From Streptomyces sp. NBS 14/10 (GTDB lineage: Bacteria > Actinomycetota > Actinomycetes > Streptomycetales > Streptomycetaceae), in NCBI RefSeq assembly GCF_002224125.1, contig NZ_NCSM01000012.1:53298-117297 (forward strand): a stretch of 64,000 nucleotides of DNA. The letters are read 5' to 3'. Positions 56,817-64,000 of the stretch are shown here, piece by piece; the stretch's first letter is position 1, and the number at the start of each line of letters is the position of its first letter. The notes beneath the pieces were generated by a model. It saw nothing but the letters and a program-made list of their open reading frames with translations, was not told the DNA's origin and made no database searches. The translations under genes and the position numbers were made by a program.

Positions 56817-58202
56817 ATGCCGGAGTTTACGGTGCGCCGCATGAGTGTTTCGGCGAGCCTGGACGAGTCCACTGTCACCGCCCAGCCCGGCGGTGAGGCG
56901 GATATCGCCCTACAGGTGCTCAATTCGGGGGACACCGTCGAGGAATGCCGGTTCGAGGTGGTGGGGCCGTGTGCCGCCTGGACCACGGTGGAGCCGGCGA
57001 GTCTGTCGCTCTATCCGGGGGCGACGGGCACCGCCACCGTCACGCTTCGCCCGCCGCGCAGCTGGGAGATCGCCCCCGGGGACACCCCCCTCGGGCTGCG
57101 GGTCGTGCCGACGAGCGACCGGAATCAGCCGGTGGCGCTGGAACGCGGTGTGACGATCCTGCCGTTCACCGAGGTCACCTCGGAACTGGTGCCGCGCGGA
57201 TCGGCCGGCATCCTGCGCGGGCGGCACAAAGTGGCGATCGACAGCAGGGGCAACACACCGGTCACGGTGGGGCTGAGCGCACGGGGAGCCACCGAACGGG
57301 CGCGGCTGGGCTTCGAGGCCACCGAGCTGACCATCCCGCCCGGCCAGGCCAAGTTCGCCGCGCTCAGGGTGCGCCCGGCCAAGCGGCTGTGGCGGGGGAC
57401 ACCGGTCACCCACCCCTTCCAGGTGATGGTGACACCGCGGGCGGAGGAGGGGCACGACCCGTACGAGCCGGTGGTCCTCGACGGCTCGTACGAGCAGCAG
57501 GCGATCCTCCCGCGTTGGCTGCCCCGGGTGCTGGCCGTGGCGGTGCTGGTGGCCGCCGTGCTGGTGGGCCTGTGGTTCGCGCTGCTCCGGCCCACCGTAC
57601 GGTCGGCGGCCCGGGAGGCGATCACCCCCCAGGCGGTCGAGTCCGCCGCGCGCCAAGCGGACAAGGAGCGCAACGCCGAGGAACAGCAGGGCGGACAGCA
57701 GGGCGGCGGCCAGAAGGGGGCGGGCGGCGGGGATTCCCAGAAGGGTGGCTCGGGAGGTTCCGGAGGCGAGGCGTCGCGGTCCCCGGGCGGCGACGCGAGC
57801 GCGGAGCCCGGCGGAGCGGGCGGGTCCGCCATTCCGACGAGCGCCCGGGTGCAGGTCCGGGACCGGGTGGGGGGCGGCTCGGCGCAGGAGACCGCGTACC
57901 AGGTCCCCGAGGGGAAGACGCTCCAGCTGACCGACATCGTCGTCCAGAACCCGCAGGGCGACGCCGGGACCCTGGTCATCTCCAGTGACGACGGACAGCT
58001 GCTCAACCTCGCACTCGAGAACTTCCGCGACTCCGACTACCACTTCGTCACCCCCATCGAGGTGCGGGCGAAGGGCACGGTGACGATCTCCGTCAGCTGC
58101 CGGGAGGTCGGCAAACCGGTCAAGGCCCCCACGCCGTCCCAGTGTTCGGAGTCGCTGTTCCTCGGCGGCAAGCTCGCCCCGGGCAAGGAGGCCAATGGCT
58201 GA
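56817..58202 (+). CDS. Membrane-anchored Ig-like (COG1470-type) protein of the eCIS locus
   Basis: 461 aa. The N-terminal 230 residues are two beta-sandwich repeats (MSVSASLDESTVTAQPGGEADIALQVLNSGDTVEECRFEVVGPCAAW, then RHKVAIDSRGNTPVTVGLSA). A single membrane helix is at about 234-258 (LPRVLAVAVLVAAVLVGLWFALL). A Gln/Gly/Ser-rich linker follows, then a C-terminal beta domain (LTDIVVQNPQGDAGTLVISSDDGQLLNL). Streptomycete eCIS loci often carry such genes annotated as hydrolytic protein; no catalytic motif is visible. Upstream ATG/GTG alternatives (56787) and ATG 56841 are possible starts. Confidence 0.75.
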   Translation: MPEFTVRRMSVSASLDESTVTAQPGGEADIALQVLNSGDTVEECRFEVVGPCAAWTTVEPASLSLYPGATGTATVTLRPPRSWEIAPGDTPLGLRVVPTSDRNQPVALERGVTILPFTEVTSELVPRGSAGILRGRHKVAIDSRGNTPVTVGLSARGATERARLGFEATELTIPPGQAKFAALRVRPAKRLWRGTPVTHPFQVMVTPRAEEGHDPYEPVVLDGSYEQQAILPRWLPRVLAVAVLVAAVLVGLWFALLRPTVRSAAREAITPQAVESAARQADKERNAEEQQGGQQGGGQKGAGGGDSQKGGSGGSGGEASRSPGGDASAEPGGAGGSAIPTSARVQVRDRVGGGSAQETAYQVPEGKTLQLTDIVVQNPQGDAGTLVISSDDGQLLNLALENFRDSDYHFVTPIEVRAKGTVTISVSCREVGKPVKAPTPSQCSESLFLGGKLAPGKEANG

Positions 58203-58238
58203 GGCCGGGGGCTGACCGGGGCTGAATGACGTACGGTC

Positions 58239-59054
58239 TCATGCCTCGGGCGGGGACTCCTCCTCTTCCTCGGCCCCCGCCTCGGGCGCCCGCTGTACGA
58301 AGGAGCCCTGCACGTCCGCCGGTTCCTCGTCCTCGTCCGCCGCCTGGCGCTGCACCGGGGCCGCGGACGGTGCCGGTACGGGGGCCTCAGCCGGCGCGGG
58401 CGCGGGTGCGGGGGCCGGGGCGGTCATCGCCCGCTCCGCGTTGGCCGACGCCTCCTGCTCGAAGCGGTCGGACGGATCGCTCACCCGGATCCCGCCCGCC
58501 GCCTCCGTACCGTCCACCGGGCCGCTGCGCTGCTGCATGACATGGGTGAGCTCATGGGCGAGCGTGGTGCGGCCCTGGTGTGAGGCCGGGTCGTAGCTGT
58601 CCCGTTGGAAGACGACGTTCTCGCCGACGGTGTAGGCCCGCGCGCCGACCTCCTTCGCCGATTCGTGGGCCGCCGAGTCCGTGTGCAGCCGCACCCCGGA
58701 GAAGTCGGCTCCGAGCCGGGTCTCCATGTCGGTGCGGACGTCGGTGTCCAGAGGCTGTCCGCCGCCGGAGGAGATCACGTCGTGGACGCTCGAGCGCTGG
58801 TCGTCCTCGTCCGAGGCCGGGGCGGCCTGGTCGGCGTCTCGCTGGATCGCCGATCCCATGGCCGCGTTGCCGATGGTCCGCTGAAGGGTGCCCATCCCGG
58901 AGCGGCCGATCACCTCCGTATGACCGGTGGCTACGGCCTTCAGCAGGTGGGGGAGGTCCGCCGACTGCTGAAGGTCCGTTCGCTCCGGCGTCTTGAAGGA
59001 CTCGTCGTGCTCGTGCTCGTGTTCATGTCCGTGGTCCTGGTCGTGTGTGCGCAT
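58239..59054 (-). CDS. DUF4157 protein, eCIS-associated metallopeptidase-like
   Basis: 271 aa. A His/Glu-rich start (HDQDHGHEHEHEHD) may bind metal. LQRTIGNAAMGSAIQR is at residues 57-72. The DUF4157 core is at about 95-176: PLDTDVRTDMETRLGADFSGVRLHTDSAAHESAKEVGARAYTVGENVVFQ ending in HELTH (167-171), a zincin-like HExxH. The tail is Pro/Ala-rich with VQR motifs. DUF4157 is among the most eCIS-linked families, found in effectors and particle-associated proteins. It carries the same LQRxxGN motif as the deaminase effector, suggesting a shared loading signal. Confidence 0.9.
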   Translation of the reverse strand: MRTHDQDHGHEHEHEHDESFKTPERTDLQQSADLPHLLKAVATGHTEVIGRSGMGTLQRTIGNAAMGSAIQRDADQAAPASDEDDQRSSVHDVISSGGGQPLDTDVRTDMETRLGADFSGVRLHTDSAAHESAKEVGARAYTVGENVVFQRDSYDPASHQGRTTLAHELTHVMQQRSGPVDGTEAAGGIRVSDPSDRFEQEASANAERAMTAPAPAPAPAPAEAPVPAPSAAPVQRQAADEDEEPADVQGSFVQRAPEAGAEEEEESPPEA

Positions 59055-59169
59055 CTGCCGCTCCCCGGGGAATAGCGGAAGTCCGCTCCCAGCGTCGTCC
59101 GCTCCCAGCGTCGCGGGAGGGGCCGGGTGTCGTCCAGGTCAGGACCCGTCGGGGAGGGGCAGCGGGGAT

Positions 59170-59183
59170 TGCCCCTTCGGGCA
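59170..59183. promoter_or_regulatory. TGCCCCTTCGGGCA palindrome upstream of the DUF4157 gene
   Basis: On the minus strand this is TGCCCGAAGGGGCA, identical to the site before the sheath operon. It lies 116 bp before the DUF4157 start in the 211-bp gap 59055-59265, which contains no gene. Confidence 0.5.
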
Positions 59184-59265
59184 GTCACCCGCGGCCCCTC
59201 GCCCGTACGGTCCGGCCCTGTGGCCCCTCAGCTCCGTAGCCCCGCGGCCTCTCAGCTCCGCTTCG

Positions 59266-62200
59266 TCACGCCGCCGAGGCGGATCCACCGGCGGAGCGGG
59301 CCGTGACCGTGAAGCTCGCCTTCGCCACCGCCCCGTTCACCGTCACCGCCAGGGTCGCCGACCCCGGCCGCAGCGCGGTGAGCCGGCCCGTCGTCGGGTC
59401 GTACGCGGCGACGTAGCGTGGCCGGTGCCGGGCGTCGTCCGGGTCGCCGATGAAGAGGTTCGGCGATCCGGTCCAGTCCGCGCTCACCGGGAACCCGACC
59501 GGCACCCGGCGGGGGTCGGCGCCCTCGCCCTGGAGCACGGTCGCGGTGGCCTCGGCGCCCCGCCCGGCGGGCAGTTCGGCCGGGGCGGTGACGGTCAGCC
59601 CGTCCACATGAGCCCGGGTCTGTACGGACACCCAGTCGGGCCCGCCGGCCCACGGGGCCTGCCGGGCACGGGCCTGCTCATGCTTGGAGACCTGGTCGAC
59701 GCCGACCATGGACCAGCCGGTGAAGCCGCCCTGGCCGGGCGGGGTGGCCGGGTTCTTGCCCGAGTTTCCGTTGATCAGGTACGGCACGCCGTCGACCCGT
59801 GAGGCGTGGAAGGTCCCCACATGGCCGCCGATGAAGGCCGCGCCCTTGCCGGTCGTACGGCGGAACTGGGCGAGCCAGCCCTCCAGCAGCGCGGCCTCCT
59901 TGCGGTCGCCGAGCTGGCTGCCCTGCTGCGGGGTGGGGTCGCGCGGGGGTACGTGCTCGATCACCATCACCGAGCCGACCGCCGGGTCCTTCGCCGCCGC
60001 GTCGAGCTGGGCGCGCAACTCCTGGATCTGGTCGAAGCCGCCGCCGCGCAGGCTCAGGCTGGAGGTGTCCAGGGTGATGAAGCGGGTGCCGCGGTGGTCG
60101 AAGACGCGGTGCGCGGGGCCGAATTCGGCCTCGAAGTTGTCGATCTTCCCGCCCATCACCTCATGGTTGCCCGGTACGTAGTACCAGGGCACGGCCCCTT
60201 CACCAGAGCCCAGCTCCTCGGTGAGGACCTTACGGGCGAAGGCGAGGTCGGCGGGGGAGCCTTCGTCGACCAGGTCCCCGTCGATGACCACGAAGTCGGG
60301 GCGCGCCGTCTTGATCTCGCGCAGGGTGCGGCGCGCCTGGACGACGATCGCGCTGTCCGGGTCGCGGGCCACGAACTGGGCGTCCGACATCACCGCGAAC
60401 CGCCAGTCCCGGCCCTCGGCGCGCGCGGCGGTGGTGATCAGCGGGTCCGGATACGCCGTCTGCTCGGGCAGGTCCACGGCGGGCGGGACCTGTGCGGTGA
60501 GGTCGTCGATGGTGATGCGGCCGGTGTACTGGCGGGTGGCGCCGGTCTCGGCGAGATAGAAGCGGTTGACCTTCAGCGGGTACGAGACCCCGGCCGGGAC
60601 GGCGAAGTCGACGTGGCGCCAGCCGGTCCAGGTGACGTACGGGCCGCGCAGCAACTGGTCGGAGCCCGCCGCGTCCTTGAGGTGGAGCGTGGGCCACGCC
60701 CCCTTGCCGTCCCCCTTGATCCACAGACCGAACGACTGCGGCTGGCCCTCCACGGCGATCTGCTGCGGCGGGCTGACGTACGCGGCGCGGGTGGCGGTGG
60801 ACTGGGTGAAGTCGTACGTCAGCTCCAGGCCGGTGCCGGTGTGGCCGTCGGGCGTGGCCGCGAGCGAACCGGAGGCGCGGGCCTGGCTGAACTTCCACTC
60901 GCCCGCGTCGTCGAAGGCGGCCTCCTGCCGCTCGGTCAGCCCCACGGTGACCGCGAGCCGGGTGGTGGTGCCCGCCACGGTGACCTTGATCTGGCCCGCG
61001 CCCTGTCCGCCGTGCGCCTTGACGGTGAAATCCCCCGAGTCCTGGTCCGGGGTGATGTCGAAGAGGTCGTGGTCGTAGTCGAGCCGGACGTCGGAGGGTT
61101 CGACGGGCGCGCTGGTGCCGTGCGCGTCCAGGCCCACCACCCCGAAGCGGCCGGTGGCCTCGGCGTCCTTCAGGCCGATCAGCCGGGTGGTGGGCTGGAT
61201 CCGGTCCAGGTCGTCGAGGACGGTCAGCTCGAGGGCGCCCTTTGCCGCCCCGCGGCGGGCCATGACCTGTGTGTCGCCGCTGTGCCGGGCGGTGAAGGTG
61301 CCGTCGGCGCTCACCCGTCCGATGTGCGGGTCGGCCGAGTGCCAGGTCGCGGCGCCCTCGGCGGGGCCGTACGTCTCGTCGTATCCGGCGGCCGTCAGCC
61401 GCCGGGCCAGCCCCGGGAAGACGCGCTCGGGGTGGCCGCCCTTGACCGGGTCGACGGTGGGCGCCGCTCCGGCGGCGGCCGCGGTCTCCACCCAGAAGCC
61501 CTTGAGCCGGCCGCTGCCGTCGGGGGCGGTGAAGGCCAGGCCGTTGGGGACGGTGCGCTCGCTGCCGTCGGACGGGCTGTTCTCCACCCGCGCCGTATCG
61601 CTGCCGGGCGCGCGGGCCACCAGCGTGGAGGAGCCGCCGCCGTCCAGGTTGAGCGCGCTGTAGGAGCCCGCGTCCTTCATCATCACGCCGAGTTCGGTGA
61701 GCGTGACGCCGCCGCTGTCGGCCTGTCGCCCGTCCACGGTGAGGACCTGCATCGTACGGCCGTCGCGGGAGAAGCCGACCGCGGTGCGCGGGGCGGCGGT
61801 GTTGTTGCCCTCGCCGTCGTGGCCGACCGCCTCGCCGTCCACGACCAGCAGCTCCCGGCCGCTGACGGCCGTATCCGGCACATCGCCGCCGTCGGGGCGC
61901 GGATGGTACTCCCATGAGACCGCGTCGCCGACGGCCAGGTTCGCCAGTGCGTCGGCTCCCGCGTCGCGGCCGATCAGCAGGGTGGTGCCGGGGGGTATCG
62001 CGCCCTTGCCGGGCGCGGTGGCCACGGAGGTGACCTTGCCGTCCACGACGGCCACTTCGGCGGTGCGCTTGGTGCCGGCCCCGGCCCCGTCGACGGTTTG
62101 GGCGCGGTCGGCCTCGCCCCACTGGGCGGTGTACGCGGCGATGCCCTGGGCCGGCACATTGGCCGAGTTGAGCGCGGCAAGCGAGTGCGGGCCGTCAGGG

Positions 62201-62868
62201 AGAGTGAGCGTGCCGTCGAAGTACAGCTGGAGGACCCGGCCCGCGTCGGCCGGCCCGATGCCCACCGCGCGGCCCCCGGCCGCGCCGGAAGAGGCCGAAC
62301 TGACCACCCGGCCCGCGCTGATACCGGTCCCCTCGGGGGCGCCGGTCTGGTTGATGTCGAAGAAGTCGCCGTTGATGGCGGCGACCGTACGGCGGCCCGG
62401 CCCCGGGTCGTGCTCGGCGGCGAGCTGGGAGACGGGCTCGCGGGCGGCCACCTTGTCCGGGTGGAGGTAGTCGACCTTTGTGCCGCTCGCCAGGTCCACC
62501 GACAGCGAGTCGACCCGCAGCCACTTGTCGGACTCCAGCCGGTCGTACGAGGTCAGCTTCACCCCGGGGGCGACCGGCCGTGAGCTGCGGGCGGTCTCGA
62601 TTCCGTCGCCGTCGACGACGGACCGCACCGAAGCGTCGCCGCGCCCGCGCGCACCGCTGGCGGCCGGCGGCGCGATGGGCCGCAGCATCTCGGTGGAGGA
62701 CCGGGGCAGCGGCTCGGGAGCGGGGGAGTGGGGGTTGTCAGCGGCGGCCTGACCGGCGGCGCCCAGCAACAGGGCGGACACCGCGGCCAGCACCGCCACG
62801 GGTCTGACGAGAGCGACAGGGGGCACGGCAACTCCAGAAACCCTCGGCTTCGCGTGGTTCACACGCAC
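59266..62868 (-). CDS. Secreted phosphodiester glycosidase / metallophosphoesterase fusion
   Basis: 1,200 aa with a signal peptide (VLAAVSALLLGAAGQAAADN). An N-terminal NAGPA-type phosphodiester glycosidase domain has AAINGDFFDINQTG near residue 160 and LNLDGGGSSTLV near 404. Beta-rich Ig-like and carbohydrate-binding-like regions occupy the middle (FGLWIKGDGKGAWPTLHLKDA). A calcineurin-like phosphatase follows at about 820-1060 (VMSDAQFVARDPD, VIDGDLVDEG near 861, YVPGNHE near 899, IEHVPPRD, GGHVGTFH). A final Ig-like domain closes it (LRPGSATLAVTVNG). It probably acts on extracellular glycosyl phosphodiesters such as teichoic-type polymers; that substrate is inference. Confidence 0.9.
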   Translation of the reverse strand: MRVNHAKPRVSGVAVPPVALVRPVAVLAAVSALLLGAAGQAAADNPHSPAPEPLPRSSTEMLRPIAPPAASGARGRGDASVRSVVDGDGIETARSSRPVAPGVKLTSYDRLESDKWLRVDSLSVDLASGTKVDYLHPDKVAAREPVSQLAAEHDPGPGRRTVAAINGDFFDINQTGAPEGTGISAGRVVSSASSGAAGGRAVGIGPADAGRVLQLYFDGTLTLPDGPHSLAALNSANVPAQGIAAYTAQWGEADRAQTVDGAGAGTKRTAEVAVVDGKVTSVATAPGKGAIPPGTTLLIGRDAGADALANLAVGDAVSWEYHPRPDGGDVPDTAVSGRELLVVDGEAVGHDGEGNNTAAPRTAVGFSRDGRTMQVLTVDGRQADSGGVTLTELGVMMKDAGSYSALNLDGGGSSTLVARAPGSDTARVENSPSDGSERTVPNGLAFTAPDGSGRLKGFWVETAAAAGAAPTVDPVKGGHPERVFPGLARRLTAAGYDETYGPAEGAATWHSADPHIGRVSADGTFTARHSGDTQVMARRGAAKGALELTVLDDLDRIQPTTRLIGLKDAEATGRFGVVGLDAHGTSAPVEPSDVRLDYDHDLFDITPDQDSGDFTVKAHGGQGAGQIKVTVAGTTTRLAVTVGLTERQEAAFDDAGEWKFSQARASGSLAATPDGHTGTGLELTYDFTQSTATRAAYVSPPQQIAVEGQPQSFGLWIKGDGKGAWPTLHLKDAAGSDQLLRGPYVTWTGWRHVDFAVPAGVSYPLKVNRFYLAETGATRQYTGRITIDDLTAQVPPAVDLPEQTAYPDPLITTAARAEGRDWRFAVMSDAQFVARDPDSAIVVQARRTLREIKTARPDFVVIDGDLVDEGSPADLAFARKVLTEELGSGEGAVPWYYVPGNHEVMGGKIDNFEAEFGPAHRVFDHRGTRFITLDTSSLSLRGGGFDQIQELRAQLDAAAKDPAVGSVMVIEHVPPRDPTPQQGSQLGDRKEAALLEGWLAQFRRTTGKGAAFIGGHVGTFHASRVDGVPYLINGNSGKNPATPPGQGGFTGWSMVGVDQVSKHEQARARQAPWAGGPDWVSVQTRAHVDGLTVTAPAELPAGRGAEATATVLQGEGADPRRVPVGFPVSADWTGSPNLFIGDPDDARHRPRYVAAYDPTTGRLTALRPGSATLAVTVNGAVAKASFTVTARSAGGSASAA

Positions 62869-63050
62869 AGCGCCCCAGCATCCCGGGGGGAGTTGACCTT
62901 GCGCCAGGAGTCGTCGGCAACATCCTGGGAAACATCGCGGCGCGCGGCACGGCCCGTACGGCGGCGCGCGAACCGGCGTACATCGCGGCGCACACCACGC
63001 CGTACGAGCCGGTGTGAACCGGCGTACGACGCCCTTCGCGGCGCGGGCGC

Positions 63051-63467
63051 TCAGGCGTCGATGACGCCGTCGAGATAGACCCAGTCCCCGTCGTGGCGTA
63101 CGAAGCGGCTGGTCTCATGGAGTTCGCCGGCGCGGCCGTTCTCCGTGTAGTGGGCGCGGAACTCGACGGTGCCGGTGGTGTGGAACGCGCTGCCCTCGGC
63201 CGTGTCGAGGACGTCCAGGCCCCGCCAGCGCAGCGCGGGGTCGAAGTCGATCCGCGGCGGCCGGGTGTCGGGGTGCCAGCTGCGCAGCAGATACGCCTCG
63301 TCCTGGCGGACGAAGGCGCTGTAGCGGGAGCGCATCAGCTGCTCGGGGGTGGCTGCCCGGTCCTGGCCGCGGTGCAGTCTGCCGCAGCAGTCGTCGTAGG
63401 CGGCGGGCAGCCCGCAGGGGCAGGGCGCCGGGCGGGGCGGCTGCGGACGTCGTGCGCGTCGGGACAT
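63051..63467 (-). CDS. YchJ-like protein with SEC-C zinc motif
   Basis: 138 aa. The N-terminal CPCGLPAAYDDCCGRLHRG (residues 16-34) is a SEC-C-type zinc motif; TPEQLMRSRYSAFVRQDEAYLLRSWHPDTRP and VEFRAHYTENGRAGELHETSRFVRHDGDWVYLDG form the NTF2-like YchJ middle domain. The usual second SEC-C at the C-terminus is absent. The function of YchJ is unknown. The 182-bp gap 62869-63050 shows no gene. Confidence 0.88.
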   Translation of the reverse strand: MSRRARRPQPPRPAPCPCGLPAAYDDCCGRLHRGQDRAATPEQLMRSRYSAFVRQDEAYLLRSWHPDTRPPRIDFDPALRWRGLDVLDTAEGSAFHTTGTVEFRAHYTENGRAGELHETSRFVRHDGDWVYLDGVIDA

Positions 63468-63531
63468 GGCCCCATTGTGACGGGGCGCGCGCCGCTCCCC
63501 GCCCAGGGGGCCGGGGCGGGGAGCGGCGCGT

Positions 63532-64000
63532 TCAGAGCGGTGGGACGGTTGGGGCGTTCAGCTCCCGCTGTACCGCCGTGACCAGGGCGGTGTCCTCCGC
63601 CAGGTCCTCCGCGCCGAGCAGGAGCAGCAGCGCCCGCAGGGCGTCCGGGGCCGGCCGCTCCCAGGCGCGGCGCAACCGCTCGGCGGCCGGGTCCTCGGCG
63701 GGGGTGTCCCGGGTGGCGCGGGCCCAGGCGGCGAGCGCGGCAGCGAGCTGCGGGGTGTCGTGGCCGGTGGCGCGCAGCTCCCGCAGCGGGGCCAGCCACC
63801 GCTCGGGGATCTTCAGCGAACCGTCCGCGGCGATCTGCCGGATCCGGTGGTGCATCGCGGGGTTGGCGAAGCGGCGTACGAGGCTGTCGACGTAGCCGGG
63901 GATGTCCAGGCCGTCCGCCGGGGGCAGGCTCGCGGCGGCCTCCGCGCAGTAGGCGCGGACGGTCTCCTCGCCCCACCTGGTGGCCATGACATCGGCCACG
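63532..64000 (-). CDS. Mannitol dehydrogenase-family protein, C-terminal part (cut by window end)
   Basis: About 156 residues; the frame stays open to the window edge, so the NAD-binding N-terminal domain lies outside. YVDSLVRRFANPAMHHRIRQIAADGSLKIPERWLAPLREL is the signature of the C-terminal domain of mannitol/fructuronate dehydrogenases (polyol-specific long-chain dehydrogenases), including the catalytic-lysine segment GSLKIPER. Which polyol or uronate it uses cannot be told from this part. Confidence 0.85.
   Translation of the reverse strand, partial: VADVMATRWGEETVRAYCAEAAASLPPADGLDIPGYVDSLVRRFANPAMHHRIRQIAADGSLKIPERWLAPLRELRATGHDTPQLAAALAAWARATRDTPAEDPAAERLRRAWERPAPDALRALLLLLGAEDLAEDTALVTAVQRELNAPTVPPL

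Overview
The window is very high-GC DNA with Streptomyces hallmarks: GTG/ATG starts, dense overlapping operons, a 2-methylisoborneol (earthy odour) operon, and the actinobacterial type of contractile injection system (eCIS). All calls come from reading the sequence and the translated frames; no database search was possible.

Region 1 (1-9.9 kb): the 3' part of a large NB-ARC/TPR-type regulator; a siderophore-interacting flavoprotein behind a leader carrying five CTACAG/CTGTAG sites; and a molybdenum aldehyde/xanthine oxidoreductase operon (2Fe-2S, FAD/4Fe-4S and molybdopterin subunits, then a TetR regulator) divergent from xdhC and an MFS transporter. Region 2 (10-15.3 kb): the two 2-methylisoborneol genes, a two-TrkA-domain ion-channel-like protein, and an ogt (alkyltransferase) gene wrecked by two different small inverted-repeat elements. 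Region 3 (15.4-24.6 kb): a DeoR/LacI hybrid regulator and a six-gene carbohydrate operon (binding lipoprotein, two permeases, 2-hydroxyacid dehydrogenase, DUF2264 protein, TIM-barrel isomerase). A 14-bp motif repeated three times around the regulator looks like its operator. Region 4 (24.7-27.9 kb): an APC permease, a small phosphoesterase and a truncated integrase-like protein.

Region 5 (27.9-59.2 kb) is the centrepiece, an eCIS locus. Block A (39727 down to 27931, minus strand) is one tight operon: sheath, tube, assembly protein, a 47-aa protein, a proline-rich protein, second tube protein, LysM adaptor, VgrG spike, PAAR tip, gp25, baseplate J, tail protein I and a zinc-ribbon/membrane/discoidin protein. 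Block B (55775 down to 50195) holds a secreted vWA/HYR protein, a DUF4255 terminator and the AAA+ ATPase. A LuxR regulator, a membrane Ig-like protein and a DUF4157 protein follow. Between the blocks lies about 10 kb of cargo. Its first gene is a 1,103-aa effector divergent from the sheath gene, with an eCIS-type N-terminus, a helical/hydrophobic middle and a low-GC C-terminal deaminase-like domain (HAE and PCxxC), followed 2 bp later by a candidate immunity gene. The cargo also holds CutA, an XRE/TPR regulator with a divergent three-gene operon, peptidase E, a nucleotidyltransferase, an AbiEi/DUF559 protein and two gene remnants. No tail-fibre gene was recognised, consistent with the intracellular CIS described in Streptomyces.

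Region 6 (59.2-64 kb): a secreted phosphodiester glycosidase/phosphoesterase fusion, a YchJ-like protein and the C-terminal part of a mannitol-dehydrogenase-family enzyme that runs off the window.
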